Positions 1-7,724 of a DNA stretch of 64,000 bases are shown piece after piece. How positions within the stretch are numbered: the first letter of the stretch is position 1; each line of letters starts with the position of its first letter. Made by a program: the position numbers and the translations under genes. The stretch spans positions 2,914,001 to 2,978,000 of the forward strand of contig OY760517.1 of assembly GCA_963663615.1 (NCBI GenBank). The letters run 5' to 3'. Origin of the DNA: G963663615 sp963663615 (GTDB lineage: Bacteria > Bacteroidota > Ignavibacteria > Ignavibacteriales > Melioribacteraceae). The notes below the pieces were generated by a model. It had not been told where the DNA came from and searched no databases. It was given only the letters and a program-made list of their open reading frames with translations.

Positions 1-843
1 ACTAGGATGGTTAATTCTACCCCATGAAAGATCTGTAATATGAACAAGACCGTCAACACCACCAAGATCAACGAATACACCAAAGTCGGTAATTGCTTTA
101 ACGATACCTTCAAGTATCTGACCTTTTTCAAGACCGTCAAGAATTTCTTTCCTCTGATCAGCAATAGTTTCTTCAATAAGTACTTTATGAGAAACAACCA
201 CGTTTTCAGTTGGAATATTTATCTTAACAATTTTGAAGTCCATAGTCTGACCAACAAAAGCGTCAAAATCTCTAACAGGACGAATATCTATTTGTGAACC
301 AGGCAAGAATGCTTCAATACCAAGAAGGTCAACAACCATACCGCCTTTAATTCTCTTAAGAATTTTACCCTGAAGAACTTCTTCAGTTTCGTGGGCTTTA
401 ATGATTTTTTCCCAAATTTTAAGGAAGTCTGCTCTTTTCTTGCTTAGTACAAGATTACCTTCTTCGTCTTCAACACTTTCGATTACGATATCTACCGGAT
501 TACCAACCTTGATTTCTTCAGTAGCGTTAAATTCATTTTTTGGAATGGTACCATCAGATTTAAAACCAACATCAATAACTACATTATCATTAGCCATTCC
601 AACTATGGTTCCGGTGAGTATTTCACCTTCCTTGATATCTCTGAATGATTCATCGTATAGCTTTGCTAACGAAAGTAATTCTTCATCAGAATACTCATCT
701 GAATTCAAAAACTTCGTGTTATCAAGGGTTATTGTAGATTCAGGAATTTCCTGACTATTTGGTACTGTTGGCTGTTCTGTTATTTCTTCAGCTACAGTTT
801 CCTCAACAGGTTCTTCCTGTGTTTTGTCTTCTAATTCGGACAT
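1..843 (-). CDS. rpsA: 30S ribosomal protein S1 (C-terminal part outside the window)
   Basis: Ribosomal protein S1 binds mRNA on the 30S subunit and helps initiation on structured or weak leaders. The visible 281 codons hold an acidic N-terminal tail (about residues 1-70), S1/OB repeats at about 75-140 and 160-225, and the start of a third at about 238 with the typical ITDFGVFVDLGG motif. The ATG at 841-843 is preceded by a GGAGG Shine-Dalgarno. The reading frame is open to the window edge, so the gene is partial. It lies downstream of cmk on the same strand, a gene order common in bacteria. The identification follows from repeat architecture and context. Confidence 0.95.
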   Translation of the reverse strand, partial: MSELEDKTQEEPVEETVAEEITEQPTVPNSQEIPESTITLDNTKFLNSDEYSDEELLSLAKLYDESFRDIKEGEILTGTIVGMANDNVVIDVGFKSDGTIPKNEFNATEEIKVGNPVDIVIESVEDEEGNLVLSKKRADFLKIWEKIIKAHETEEVLQGKILKRIKGGMVVDLLGIEAFLPGSQIDIRPVRDFDAFVGQTMDFKIVKINIPTENVVVSHKVLIEETIADQRKEILDGLEKGQILEGIVKAITDFGVFVDLGGVDGLVHITDLSWGRINHPS

Positions 844-924
844 CAATCCTCCGATTGTAAATTCGCCCGGGGTTAAGCCACATCCCAAAGCATTAGGTTA
901 TTTTACATTAGTTACTTAAGGGCT

Positions 925-1596
925 TTAAACTTTTATTTTTTCCAGTCTTTCAACTATTTTGTTAAATTCGTCTTCAATACTTATGCTGGTTGTATCTATT
1001 TCAACCGCATCATCCGCTTTGCGTAACGGGGCTACCGAACGTGTGCTGTCTATCCTGTCACGCTCAAGTAAATTATCCTTAACTTCATCAAGTGTAATCT
1101 CAACACCCTTGTCGCTTAGCTCTTTTAATCTTCGTTTGGCTCTTTCCTCAACCGAGGCTACCATAAATATTTTAACATCAGCATTGGGGAATACTACCGT
1201 TGTGGTATCTCGTCCTTCAACTACAATGTTGTGCTGCTTGCCAAAACCTCTCTGCAAGTCGAGCAAATGCTCCCTTACTTCCGGTATGCGAGCTACTTCA
1301 GAAACGTGACTGTTAACTTCCGGGGTTCTTATTTTTGTAGTTACTTCAACATCGTTTACATATACGTGTGTAACGTGGTTACGGTAGTCGAGCTTTATAT
1401 CGAGCGATCTCGCTGTTTCTGTTATCTTTTCATCATTGCCAATGCTGCCATTTTCTATACATGCATTGGTTATTGCACGGTATAGTGCTCCCGTATCAAG
1501 AAGAATATATCCAAGCTTATCGGCTACATACTTGGCAATGGTACTTTTTCCCGAGCCTGCGGGACCATCAATTGCAATTATTACATTTTTAGACAT
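925..1596 (-). CDS. cmk: Cytidylate kinase
   Basis: Phosphorylates CMP/dCMP to the diphosphates with ATP, a cytoplasmic nucleotide-salvage step. The protein (223 aa) starts MSKNVIIAIDGPAGSGKST, a canonical P-loop for this family, followed by the TGALYRA segment, the VEGRDTTTVVFP motif and the R-rich lid (EERAKRRLKEL, DRIDSTRSVAPLRKA). Length is normal. A TTG six codons further upstream would extend the frame, but the ATG at 1596 gives the usual N-terminus. No clear Shine-Dalgarno is seen. It precedes rpsA with an 81-nt gap and is probably cotranscribed with it. Confidence 0.95.
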   Translation of the reverse strand: MSKNVIIAIDGPAGSGKSTIAKYVADKLGYILLDTGALYRAITNACIENGSIGNDEKITETARSLDIKLDYRNHVTHVYVNDVEVTTKIRTPEVNSHVSEVARIPEVREHLLDLQRGFGKQHNIVVEGRDTTTVVFPNADVKIFMVASVEERAKRRLKELSDKGVEITLDEVKDNLLERDRIDSTRSVAPLRKADDAVEIDTTSISIEDEFNKIVERLEKIKV

Positions 1597-1974
1597 AGAC
1601 GTGAAATATAACAAAAAAAACTGCTGTTCGCTACATTTTTTTCAATTATTTTAGATTTAATGTGGTACCCTCATGGTAAGTTAAGTCTGCCTGCCGGTTG
1701 AAGTTAAAGTTTATTTTACGCTGGAACCAAACCAAATTTGCATACAAAAGCGTAATGTGCAAATTCGCCCCTGTTAAACCAGGTTAATATATTTATTCGT
1801 CTTCAGGTTTCGTAAAAGAAGTAATTGATAAAATTATAATTTCAACATATTAGTTTTATGAATTTAAAAGATTAATTTGTAAATTAAAAATATAAAGAAT
1901 GGCTTTTATACTGATAATATTATTTAATAATAATAATTTGACGAATAATTTTTTTAAAACAAAACAGCAACTAG
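1597..1974. other. Non-coding gap between cmk and the HEPN-like gene
   Basis: A 378-bp AT-rich divergent intergenic region. It should hold the promoters for cmk-rpsA (minus) and for the plus-strand gene at 1975. The half nearest 1975 is almost pure A/T. I see no ORF, tRNA, strong hairpin or repeat here. Confidence 0.5.
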
Positions 1975-3027
1975 ATGATTGATAATCAAGAAGAATTTAG
2001 AAAAATAACTTATACAGTAAGTGAACTCTTAAAAGCTGATAATGAATTGGAATTAAATGAACTTATGAGTAATTCTGAGATTAACGTTGAAGAGTCTAGT
2101 TATGACAATTGGAATGGAGGAGTTAATTTCTATACGGTTTTCTTAAATGTAAATATTGAAACTTTTGTCAAAATAAGGGACAAAATCGAAAAGATTGAAG
2201 CAGACTTATTAGCTAGATTTGAAATTGGAACAAGACACCTTGAAGGTGAAGTTGTATCAAGTGTAAGAATTGTACCAAAATCCCAACCCAAAATTGATTG
2301 GAATAGAATTGCTGGATTAACAACAAAAGGAAATCTTATTAGTGATGTTGAGTTTCTAAAAAATACAATGATTTCAGTTTCGACAGGTGGTCAACGAATT
2401 CAAGAAATTAATAATGAATATAAAGAAAAGTATCAACAAGTAACTAAAGCTCTTCAAAAACTAAATTTACAAAACCCTAATCCTTTTCGAGACCTATGGG
2501 ATTGGTATGGGAAATGGAGTTCCGACTTTTCTACATACCGTGAAAGACGAGCATTTATACGTGAAATGTTCTCAAGCCTTTCTCAAGCTCTTGAAGAAAC
2601 CGAAGAACCTGAAATGATAAGTATCACTGTTGACTTAACTGGTTGGAAAAGAATAGAAAGATCAATCCAAGAAATTAAAATTCGTCAGTCTGAAGCAGAA
2701 AAAGAAGAACAGTTTCAAGTTGTTGGATTATTATGTCGAGAGACAATAATTACACTTGCCCAATCCGTTTTTATTGCAGAAAAGTATCCAATTCTAGACA
2801 ATACTAAAGTCAGCAAAACTGATGCAAAAAGAATGCTTGAAGCATATATAGCAGTTGAGTTAGCTGGCTCGTCCAACGAGAAGCTAAGAAAATATGCCAA
2901 AATAACTTTGGACTTGGCAAATGAGTTGACACACAAAAGGAATGCAACTAAAAAGGACTCATCTTTATGTTCAGTCGCAACATTAGCATTGATAAATTTT
3001 ATAGGTACAATTGAAGGGAGAATCTAA
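1975..3027 (+). CDS. HEPN/abortive-infection-like protein (function unknown)
   Basis: A 350-aa soluble protein with no signal peptide or membrane segment. The N-terminal half (1-130) is unassigned and the middle (about 140-230) is charged and helical. The C-terminal ~100 residues (GLLCRETIITLAQ... to ANELTHKRNATKKDSSLC...) resemble the C-terminal helical domain of Abi/HEPN-type proteins, with a late N-x-L-x-H-K-R segment where HEPN RNases keep their conserved polar/His motif. This is pattern recognition, not a search. Codon use is AT-rich and the gene is alone. A hairpin-bearing spacer of cassette type follows it (3028-3100). A defence role is plausible but inferred. Confidence 0.5.
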   Translation: MIDNQEEFRKITYTVSELLKADNELELNELMSNSEINVEESSYDNWNGGVNFYTVFLNVNIETFVKIRDKIEKIEADLLARFEIGTRHLEGEVVSSVRIVPKSQPKIDWNRIAGLTTKGNLISDVEFLKNTMISVSTGGQRIQEINNEYKEKYQQVTKALQKLNLQNPNPFRDLWDWYGKWSSDFSTYRERRAFIREMFSSLSQALEETEEPEMISITVDLTGWKRIERSIQEIKIRQSEAEKEEQFQVVGLLCRETIITLAQSVFIAEKYPILDNTKVSKTDAKRMLEAYIAVELAGSSNEKLRKYAKITLDLANELTHKRNATKKDSSLCSVATLALINFIGTIEGRI

Positions 3028-3254
3028 AAATAACTATCGGCAACGAAAGATATATGCAATGAGGGAATTAGCGGGTAATTCATCCGCAGCTCATTGTTGT
3101 AACATTTCAAAGTCACGCACTCCACACCCCAACCCTTACCCACAACCCCATACCAATTAACTCAATCAAAAGTAAGTTTTTACAATAAACTTCCCAAACG
3201 TTGCATCTCCCACACCCTTTATCGTTATAATAATTAATTATTAAATAGTTAACT
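3028..3254. other. Hairpin-bearing spacer after the HEPN-like gene
   Basis: Directly after the stop codon lies a nested hairpin: CAATGAG near 3057 pairs with CTCATTG near 3092, with GCGG/CCGC inside, followed by TTGTAAC. The layout (complementary ends with inner arms, directly behind an accessory gene) resembles the spacers of cassette-type arrays. The rest, to 3254, is unremarkable AT-rich DNA. Confidence 0.35.
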
Positions 3255-3330
3255 GGTGTTATACACCCGGGTGGTGCATTTACCCAAAAAACGGCATCCT
3301 GAAACCGTATATTTCTGGTACGGTTTTTAT
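3255..3330 (+). promoter_or_regulatory. Structured leader-like region ending in a terminator hairpin
   Basis: Three consecutive hairpins can be read. GGTGT/ACACC lies at 3255-3267. GGGT/ACCC lies at 3269-3285. A perfect 8-bp AAACCGTA/TACGGTTT stem at 3302-3326 runs into T residues and looks like an intrinsic terminator. ACGG at 3291-3294 could instead pair with CCGT inside the terminator's 5' arm, giving an alternative fold. The TTAAATAG...ATACACCC string also occurs in the argG leader. No intact gene directly follows; 3371-3586 holds a gene remnant. Leader function is inferred. Confidence 0.35.
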
Positions 3331-3370
3331 ATTATATTCAGATTGTGGTTTTTAACAAAGTAAATGGGCA

Positions 3371-3586
3371 TAAAATGAAGTTAATCTTTGTAAAATAGTT
3401 AACAGTTTTACTGTTCTTATTTCCAGTTTACAAATAGAAAATACTCATCTGTATAGCAAACCTGCTAAAATACCGGATAACCCCGAACTCCGTTCATTAT
3501 ATAAATCGATCCTGCATTATATGAATTCACACAAATTTATTCCTGCAACCTCAATATCGGTGGAATTATTAAAAGAATTGCTTTAA
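3371..3586 (+). pseudogene. C-terminal-type remnant, possibly of an AraC-family regulator
   Basis: An open frame with no start codon at its head (stop at 3371-3373, end TAA at 3584-3586) reads ...IENTHLYSKPAKIPDNPELR followed by SLYKSILHYMNSHKFIPATS and so on. The Y-S-K-x...L-x-x-L-Y-K-x-I-L-x-Y-M pattern resembles the linker just before the helix-turn-helix domain of AraC-type regulators in Bacteroidota. The DNA-binding domain is absent. It is probably a gene remnant; the family assignment is tentative. Confidence 0.3.
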
Positions 3587-3621
3587 TATTGGATATGTTA
3601 AATTAAAGCCGGAAGCTAGTT

Positions 3622-3996
3622 ATGTCACCAAAAGAAATAGTTACAAAGTGGGTAGAAATATTTAACGAAGGAGATGCGGAAGCTATCTCTGAATTATATG
3701 CTGATGAAGCAATAAATCATCAGGTGGCTAACGAACCGGTTGTAGGAAAAGCCTCCATAAAACAGATGTTTGTTGATGAGTTTGCCCAGGCTGAAATGGA
3801 ATGTATTATCGAGAACCTGTTTGAAGATGGCAACTGGGCAATTCTTGAATGGAAAGACCCCCTTGGTTTACGCGGTTGCGGTTTCTTCCAGATGCAAAAC
3901 GAAAAGATAGTTTTCCAGCGTGGCTACTGGGATAAACTCTCCTTCCTCAAAATGCACGGGCTGCCAATAACTGAAGGATCAAAAATTGAGAAATAA
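3622..3996 (+). CDS. NTF2-like / SnoaL-like domain protein
   Basis: A 124-aa single-domain cytoplasmic protein of the NTF2/SnoaL-like cone fold. It starts SPKEIVTKWVEIFNEGDAEAI, the helical opening typical of the fold, then LYADEAINHQVA, and ends in the beta-sheet (AILEWKDPLGLRGCGFFQMQNEKIVFQRGYWD). Members bind or transform small hydrophobic substrates; the substrate here cannot be read. The next gene, a cupin, starts 15 nt downstream, so both are probably one transcript. Start chosen as the first ATG; no strong Shine-Dalgarno. Confidence 0.8.
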   Translation: MSPKEIVTKWVEIFNEGDAEAISELYADEAINHQVANEPVVGKASIKQMFVDEFAQAEMECIIENLFEDGNWAILEWKDPLGLRGCGFFQMQNEKIVFQRGYWDKLSFLKMHGLPITEGSKIEK

Positions 3997-4011
3997 CGGA
4001 AGTTATATAAA

Positions 4012-4470
4012 ATGAAAAAATTAGAATTGATATCTGAAAACAAGAACTATACTGCGGTTAATATAGGTAAAATGGAAGATATAGGTGAACATTCGCTTAT
4101 TCATTCCAAACTTAAAACCGAGATTAAAGGAAAGGTATTCCTGAAAGAGCCAACCAAATCAACAGGAACAGAAATATCATTTACAACAATACCACCAAAA
4201 TCGGAGCTGGGTTATTTCCATATACATTACAAGGATGAAGAAACCTATGTTATACTTAAAGGCTCGGGATACTACCAGGTAGATGATGATCATTTCCCTA
4301 TTGAGGAAGGTAGCGTAATACGAGTAGCTCCTGAAGGAGTTAGAAGCTTGTGCAATACATCCGATGAAAATATGGTGTATATGTGTATCCAGTCGAAGGA
4401 AAACTCATTGGAGGAATACACAACCGATGATGGCAAGCGAATTGAAGTTACCCCCAAATGGAAAATATAA
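4012..4470 (+). CDS. Cupin domain protein
   Basis: A 152-aa cytoplasmic small-barrel protein. The cupin motif 1 is visible as GYFHIHYKDEETYVILKGSGYYQVD, where the two His and the first Glu would ligate a metal, and motif 2 as PIEEGSVIRVAPEGVRSLCN, in which the usual His is not obvious. It follows the NTF2-like gene by 15 nt. Function (sugar isomerase-like, dioxygenase-like or sensor) cannot be decided from sequence. Confidence 0.8.
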   Translation: MKKLELISENKNYTAVNIGKMEDIGEHSLIHSKLKTEIKGKVFLKEPTKSTGTEISFTTIPPKSELGYFHIHYKDEETYVILKGSGYYQVDDDHFPIEEGSVIRVAPEGVRSLCNTSDENMVYMCIQSKENSLEEYTTDDGKRIEVTPKWKI

Positions 4471-4809
4471 ATTTAGCAAGCTCCAATTAACATTACTAAA
4501 TTTTAGGGGTTGTTTTGTCTATTAAAGGCAACCCTTAACCCTCCCCACTAATCATAAAATCAGTCTGTTCACAATTTCCCGGGAAAGGGAAAAAGCGTAA
4601 TCCACCTAAATACTTTACAATTGGAAAATTTACAAACGTAAAGCGATTTTAAATTTTTTAAGTTCTTAATATATTTTTTGTTGTTATATTACTAGTTAGC
4701 TTTATTGGCAAGGAATTATTACAAGCCAATAATATCGTAATCAGCTATTTTTATTTTAAATAAGATAAAGGAATCAATTTCACTACATTTAATAACAAAG
4801 GAGTATATA
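4471..4809. other. Intergenic region before the FadL-like gene
   Basis: 339 bp without a gene. Two hairpins are visible. An 8-bp stem with a long loop at 4505-4536 (AGGGGTTG/CAACCCTT, one G-U pair) may end the cupin transcript. A 7-bp TATTGGC/GCCAATA repeat at 4703-4731 sits upstream of the porin gene and could be an operator. A good Shine-Dalgarno (AAAGGAG) lies just before 4810. Confidence 0.4.
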
Positions 4810-6294
4810 ATGAAAACTTTATTCAAAATTTTTTCTTTGTTAGTTGTATTATCAACATTTGTTTACAGCCAGACAGGCACAAGACTCATAGACTACAATA
4901 CAAAATCTTTGGGTAGAGGTGGTACCAGTATTGGTAATTTTGATAATACAAATCTAATGATGACTAACCCGGCGGGTATTTCCTTTTTGAACAGCTCAAT
5001 GCTCGATGCCAATTTTTCCATGATGTTCCCCACTGTACATTTCAAAAACAACTTAAACGATACCGATGGTGATGATAATATTTTCCCGATGCCTTCAGTT
5101 GGTTATGTTCACAAATATAAAGAGAGTCCTATAACATGGGGAATAAGTTTTGTTACAAATGGCGGTATGGGTGCTGATTTTAATCTTAATCATGCTCTTT
5201 ACAGAGATAATAGCGGTAATTTTGTTAAACAGGAATACCACTCACAGTTGGCAACAATGCAGGGTGGATTAACTATTGCATACCAATTTAATGAAAAGTT
5301 TTCTGTGGGTGCAAGTCTGCATTTGGTTTACAGTATGCTTGAGTTTGCTATGCCATATTCTCTTGATCCCGCAGTAATGAAGGGTACGGCGGCACCTGGT
5401 ATGACCTTCGGCGATATGTTTGCAGCACCTTCAACAAGTGGTGGTTTCGGGTATTCGGAAGTTACTGCTACTGCCAAAATGGATGATCTTGCAGCATTTG
5501 GTTTTAATGGTAAAATTGGTGTTGCATACAAAGTTAATGATAAACTATCGTTTGGTTTAAGCTATACAATGCCAACTACCCTAACCTATTCGGATGGTAA
5601 AGCCTCTATGGATATGACCGCCCAGCTTAATGACGCTTTCGGAAAAGCTGTTGCCGGTGCAATGGCTCAGGGTATGTCCCAAGCAGATGCCCAGGCTGCT
5701 ATTATGACTCAGTTTGGCAATATGGGTATTGATTTAACACAAGGTGTTGAAGCTACCTACGATTTGGAAGCTGAACTTAAGTACCCACAGTCGGTTGGAT
5801 TTGGTGTTGCCTACGCAGTGAGCAAATGTTTCAGACTTTCTGCCGATGTTGAGTATTTAACATGGGAAAGTGCATTCGACCAAATGTCGCTAAAACTAAG
5901 TAACGGTTCAAGTACCAATGTTAATACTATGATTGGTAGTTCAAGTATAAACGTTGATTTCCCTATGGATTGGGAAAACTCATTGAACTTGAAACTTGGT
6001 GCCGAATATGCAATAAATGATGGAATAGTTGTTCGTGCCGGTTACGCTTATAACCAGAATCCGGTTCCCGAAACAACCGTATTCCCTGTATTCCCTGCTG
6101 TTGTTGAAAACCACATTATGTTAGGTGGTAGCTTTTACATAATGAAGCAACTTGATCTCCACCTTGCATTCGAAACTGCACTTAATAATTCAGTTGAAGC
6201 AAGTAACCCAAGCAAGGTTGCCAACGAATATAACGGCAGCACAAGCGAATTACAAACCATGCTATTCCATATTGGACTAAGTTATAATTTCTAG
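4810..6294 (+). CDS. OmpP1/FadL/TodX family outer-membrane transport protein
   Basis: A 494-aa outer-membrane beta-barrel that lets hydrophobic compounds such as fatty acids or aromatics enter. A Sec signal peptide (MKTLFKIFSLLVVLSTFVYSQ) is followed by the family opening RLIDYNTKSLGRGGTSIG...MMTNPAGISFL, the segment that plugs the barrel. Alternating hydrophobic/polar strands run to the end, and the protein finishes with the aromatic-terminal strand LFHIGLSYNF. The start is supported by AAAGGAG six nt upstream. Monocistronic, with an intrinsic terminator at 6313-6340. Confidence 0.9.
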   Translation: MKTLFKIFSLLVVLSTFVYSQTGTRLIDYNTKSLGRGGTSIGNFDNTNLMMTNPAGISFLNSSMLDANFSMMFPTVHFKNNLNDTDGDDNIFPMPSVGYVHKYKESPITWGISFVTNGGMGADFNLNHALYRDNSGNFVKQEYHSQLATMQGGLTIAYQFNEKFSVGASLHLVYSMLEFAMPYSLDPAVMKGTAAPGMTFGDMFAAPSTSGGFGYSEVTATAKMDDLAAFGFNGKIGVAYKVNDKLSFGLSYTMPTTLTYSDGKASMDMTAQLNDAFGKAVAGAMAQGMSQADAQAAIMTQFGNMGIDLTQGVEATYDLEAELKYPQSVGFGVAYAVSKCFRLSADVEYLTWESAFDQMSLKLSNGSSTNVNTMIGSSSINVDFPMDWENSLNLKLGAEYAINDGIVVRAGYAYNQNPVPETTVFPVFPAVVENHIMLGGSFYIMKQLDLHLAFETALNNSVEASNPSKVANEYNGSTSELQTMLFHIGLSYNF

Positions 6295-6312
6295 CATCTC
6301 AAAATTTTTAAG

Positions 6313-6340
6313 GCTGCTTTAATTTTACTATTAAAGCAGC
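6313..6340 (+). terminator. Intrinsic terminator of the FadL-like gene
   Basis: A perfect 11-bp inverted repeat, GCTGCTTTAAT/ATTAAAGCAGC, with a 6-nt loop, starting 19 nt after the stop codon and followed by a short T-run. Confidence 0.7.
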
Positions 6341-6401
6341 TTTGGTTAAATCCTTCCAGCAAAACAACTAAACTATCGCATTGATTATCGCACCGAAATG
6401 T

Positions 6402-6420
6402 TGTACATTAAACATGTACA
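6402..6420. promoter_or_regulatory. Paired TGTACA operator of the YefM-YoeB locus
   Basis: Two TGTACA hexamers at 6402-6407 and 6415-6420 form a larger TGTACAT/ATGTACA inverted repeat 15 nt upstream of the antitoxin start. YefM of E. coli is known to autoregulate by binding TGTACA-core palindromes, so this is very likely the equivalent operator. Confidence 0.65.
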
Positions 6421-6435
6421 GCTAACGGAGAAATA

Positions 6436-6729
6436 ATGCCTATAAATGTTACATATACAAAAGCACGTGCGAACCTTGCAAAGCTGCTTGATGAAGTTTC
6501 ATTAAACAAGGAAGTAGTGCTTATCAGCAGAAAAAATGCCGAGAATGTTGCCCTGGTTTCTGAAAGTGAACTTGACTCACTACTTGAAACTGCACATCTT
6601 TTAAGGTCACCCAATAATGCCAAAAGATTATTAACTGCAATCCTGAGAGCACAGGAAGAAGAGGGAAAACCTCAAACACTAAGTGAACTTAAATCCGAAT
6701 TTGGCTTAGAGAGCAATGACCAGAACTGA
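6436..6729 (+). CDS. yefM: YefM/Phd-family antitoxin
   Basis: A 97-aa antitoxin that neutralises the YoeB-like RNase encoded next and represses their operon. The N-terminal Phd/YefM fold is visible: MPINVTYTKARANLAKLLDEV, then EVVLISRKNAENVALVSESELDSLLET. The C-terminal part (about 60-97) is charged and would be the flexible toxin-binding tail. The gene overlaps the toxin by 14 nt, a typical arrangement for coupled translation. The paired TGTACA site upstream fits autoregulation. Confidence 0.9.
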   Translation: MPINVTYTKARANLAKLLDEVSLNKEVVLISRKNAENVALVSESELDSLLETAHLLRSPNNAKRLLTAILRAQEEEGKPQTLSELKSEFGLESNDQN

Positions 6730-6985
6730 ATATACTACAATATTCAGCAAGGAATTCCGGGAGGATTTACGTTATTGGGTTGATACCAATAGAAAAACCG
6801 CATTGAGGCTAATTGATCTGGTTGAAGCCGTTACAAGAGAGCCATTTAGCGGTATAGGTAAACCTGAACCACTAAAGTATTTTGGTAAAAATGTTTGGTC
6901 ACGCAGAATTACACAGGAACACCGTCTTGTGTATGTAGTAACAGAAAACAAAATTGAGTTTGTTCAGGGCAGATACCATTATTAG
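6716..6985 (+). CDS. yoeB: YoeB/Txe-family toxin (ribosome-dependent mRNA interferase)
   Basis: An 89-aa toxin that cleaves mRNA at the ribosomal A site when freed from YefM. It has the family core KEFREDLRYWVDTNRKTALRLIDLV and PFSGIGKPEPLKYFGKNVWSRRITQEHRLVYVV and ends GRYHY, giving the catalytic E, R, H and terminal Tyr positions expected of YoeB. Length is normal and the gene is intact, so the pair is probably functional. It overlaps yefM. Confidence 0.92.
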   Translation: MTRTEYTTIFSKEFREDLRYWVDTNRKTALRLIDLVEAVTREPFSGIGKPEPLKYFGKNVWSRRITQEHRLVYVVTENKIEFVQGRYHY

Positions 6986-7079
6986 GGTAGTTGGATGTTT
7001 GGTCTCCATGGATTAAGAAAAATTTTTCACTACAAAAAAGAATAAATTTTTGTAAATTAAATACAAAAAGGACGATACA

Positions 7080-7322
7080 ATGCAACCCGCTGCAGAAAAT
7101 AAATTAGTTGACAGTTATTTCAGGTTCATGAAAAATTGGGACAACGAAACCAAAAAGAGCTTAATTATCAAGCTGACTGAATCAATTGATACAAAGAAAA
7201 AAAAGGATCGCGACTTTTCATCATGTTTTGGTGCCTGGGATGATTCCAGAACTGCCGATGAGATTATACAAGATTTGAGAGCGGACAGACTCAATAATAG
7301 AGAAATTGAAGACTTCAAATGA
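7080..7322 (+). CDS. VapB-type antitoxin (partner of a truncated PIN toxin)
   Basis: An 80-aa protein, MQPAAENKLVDSYFRFMKNW..., ending FGAWDDSRTADEIIQDLRADRLNNREIEDFK. It resembles small antitoxins found upstream of PIN-domain VapC toxins in Bacteroidota, where the FGAW-x-D...A-x-E-I-I segment is a recurring toxin-binding tail. Its stop overlaps the toxin start as ATGA, the usual coupled arrangement. Because the toxin is broken, this is probably a solitary antitoxin remnant. Family assignment is by pattern and position. Confidence 0.65.
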   Translation: MQPAAENKLVDSYFRFMKNWDNETKKSLIIKLTESIDTKKKKDRDFSSCFGAWDDSRTADEIIQDLRADRLNNREIEDFK

Positions 7323-7573
7323 AATACTTGCTTGATACAAATATCTGCATTTACTATTTCAAAGGACAATTTGGATTAAAGAAAAAATTCGAAAGAATTG
7401 AAATAGATATTCTATCATATTTATTCGAATTATTTTTAGACAAAAATATAAACCATCAAGGTTTTATCCATAAACAATTTACAAATTTAACCAATCAACT
7501 TATGCTTTGGTTGTTAATAAGTTTTCTAACTCCCCCCACGCACAAAATAACCATAAACTTGACTTGCTTCTAA
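7319..7573 (+). pseudogene. Truncated VapC PIN-domain toxin
   Basis: Begins MKYLLDTNICIYYFKGQFGLKKKFERI, the first strand and first catalytic Asp (DTN) of a VapC-type PIN ribonuclease. From about residue 30 the similarity stops and the frame continues with unrelated sequence. The other acidic residues of the active site are missing, and 84 aa is well short of the usual ~130. It is judged inactive. Confidence 0.7.
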
Positions 7574-7631
7574 GTTTTGTGAATGGTATGTTTGTACAAT
7601 TTTAAATATAAAATCTGCATAATTGCCTTTT

Positions 7632-7702
7632 GGTGTAGTAATTTAATGGTTAAATAGCCAAAACCATACACCCTCTTCAGGTAAACCGGAGAGGGATTTT
7701 TA
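7632..7702 (+). promoter_or_regulatory. Structured leader with terminator upstream of argG
   Basis: GGTGT (7632-7636) pairs with ACACC, ATGGTT pairs with AACCAT inside it, and the 3' arm abuts a second hairpin, CCCTCTTC/GGAGAGGG at 7671-7695, which runs into TTTTTATT. The second hairpin looks like an intrinsic terminator 30 nt before the argG ATG, so it may attenuate argG. It could instead simply end upstream transcription. Confidence 0.45.
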
Positions 7703-7724
7703 TTATATAAACCCAGATACTATT

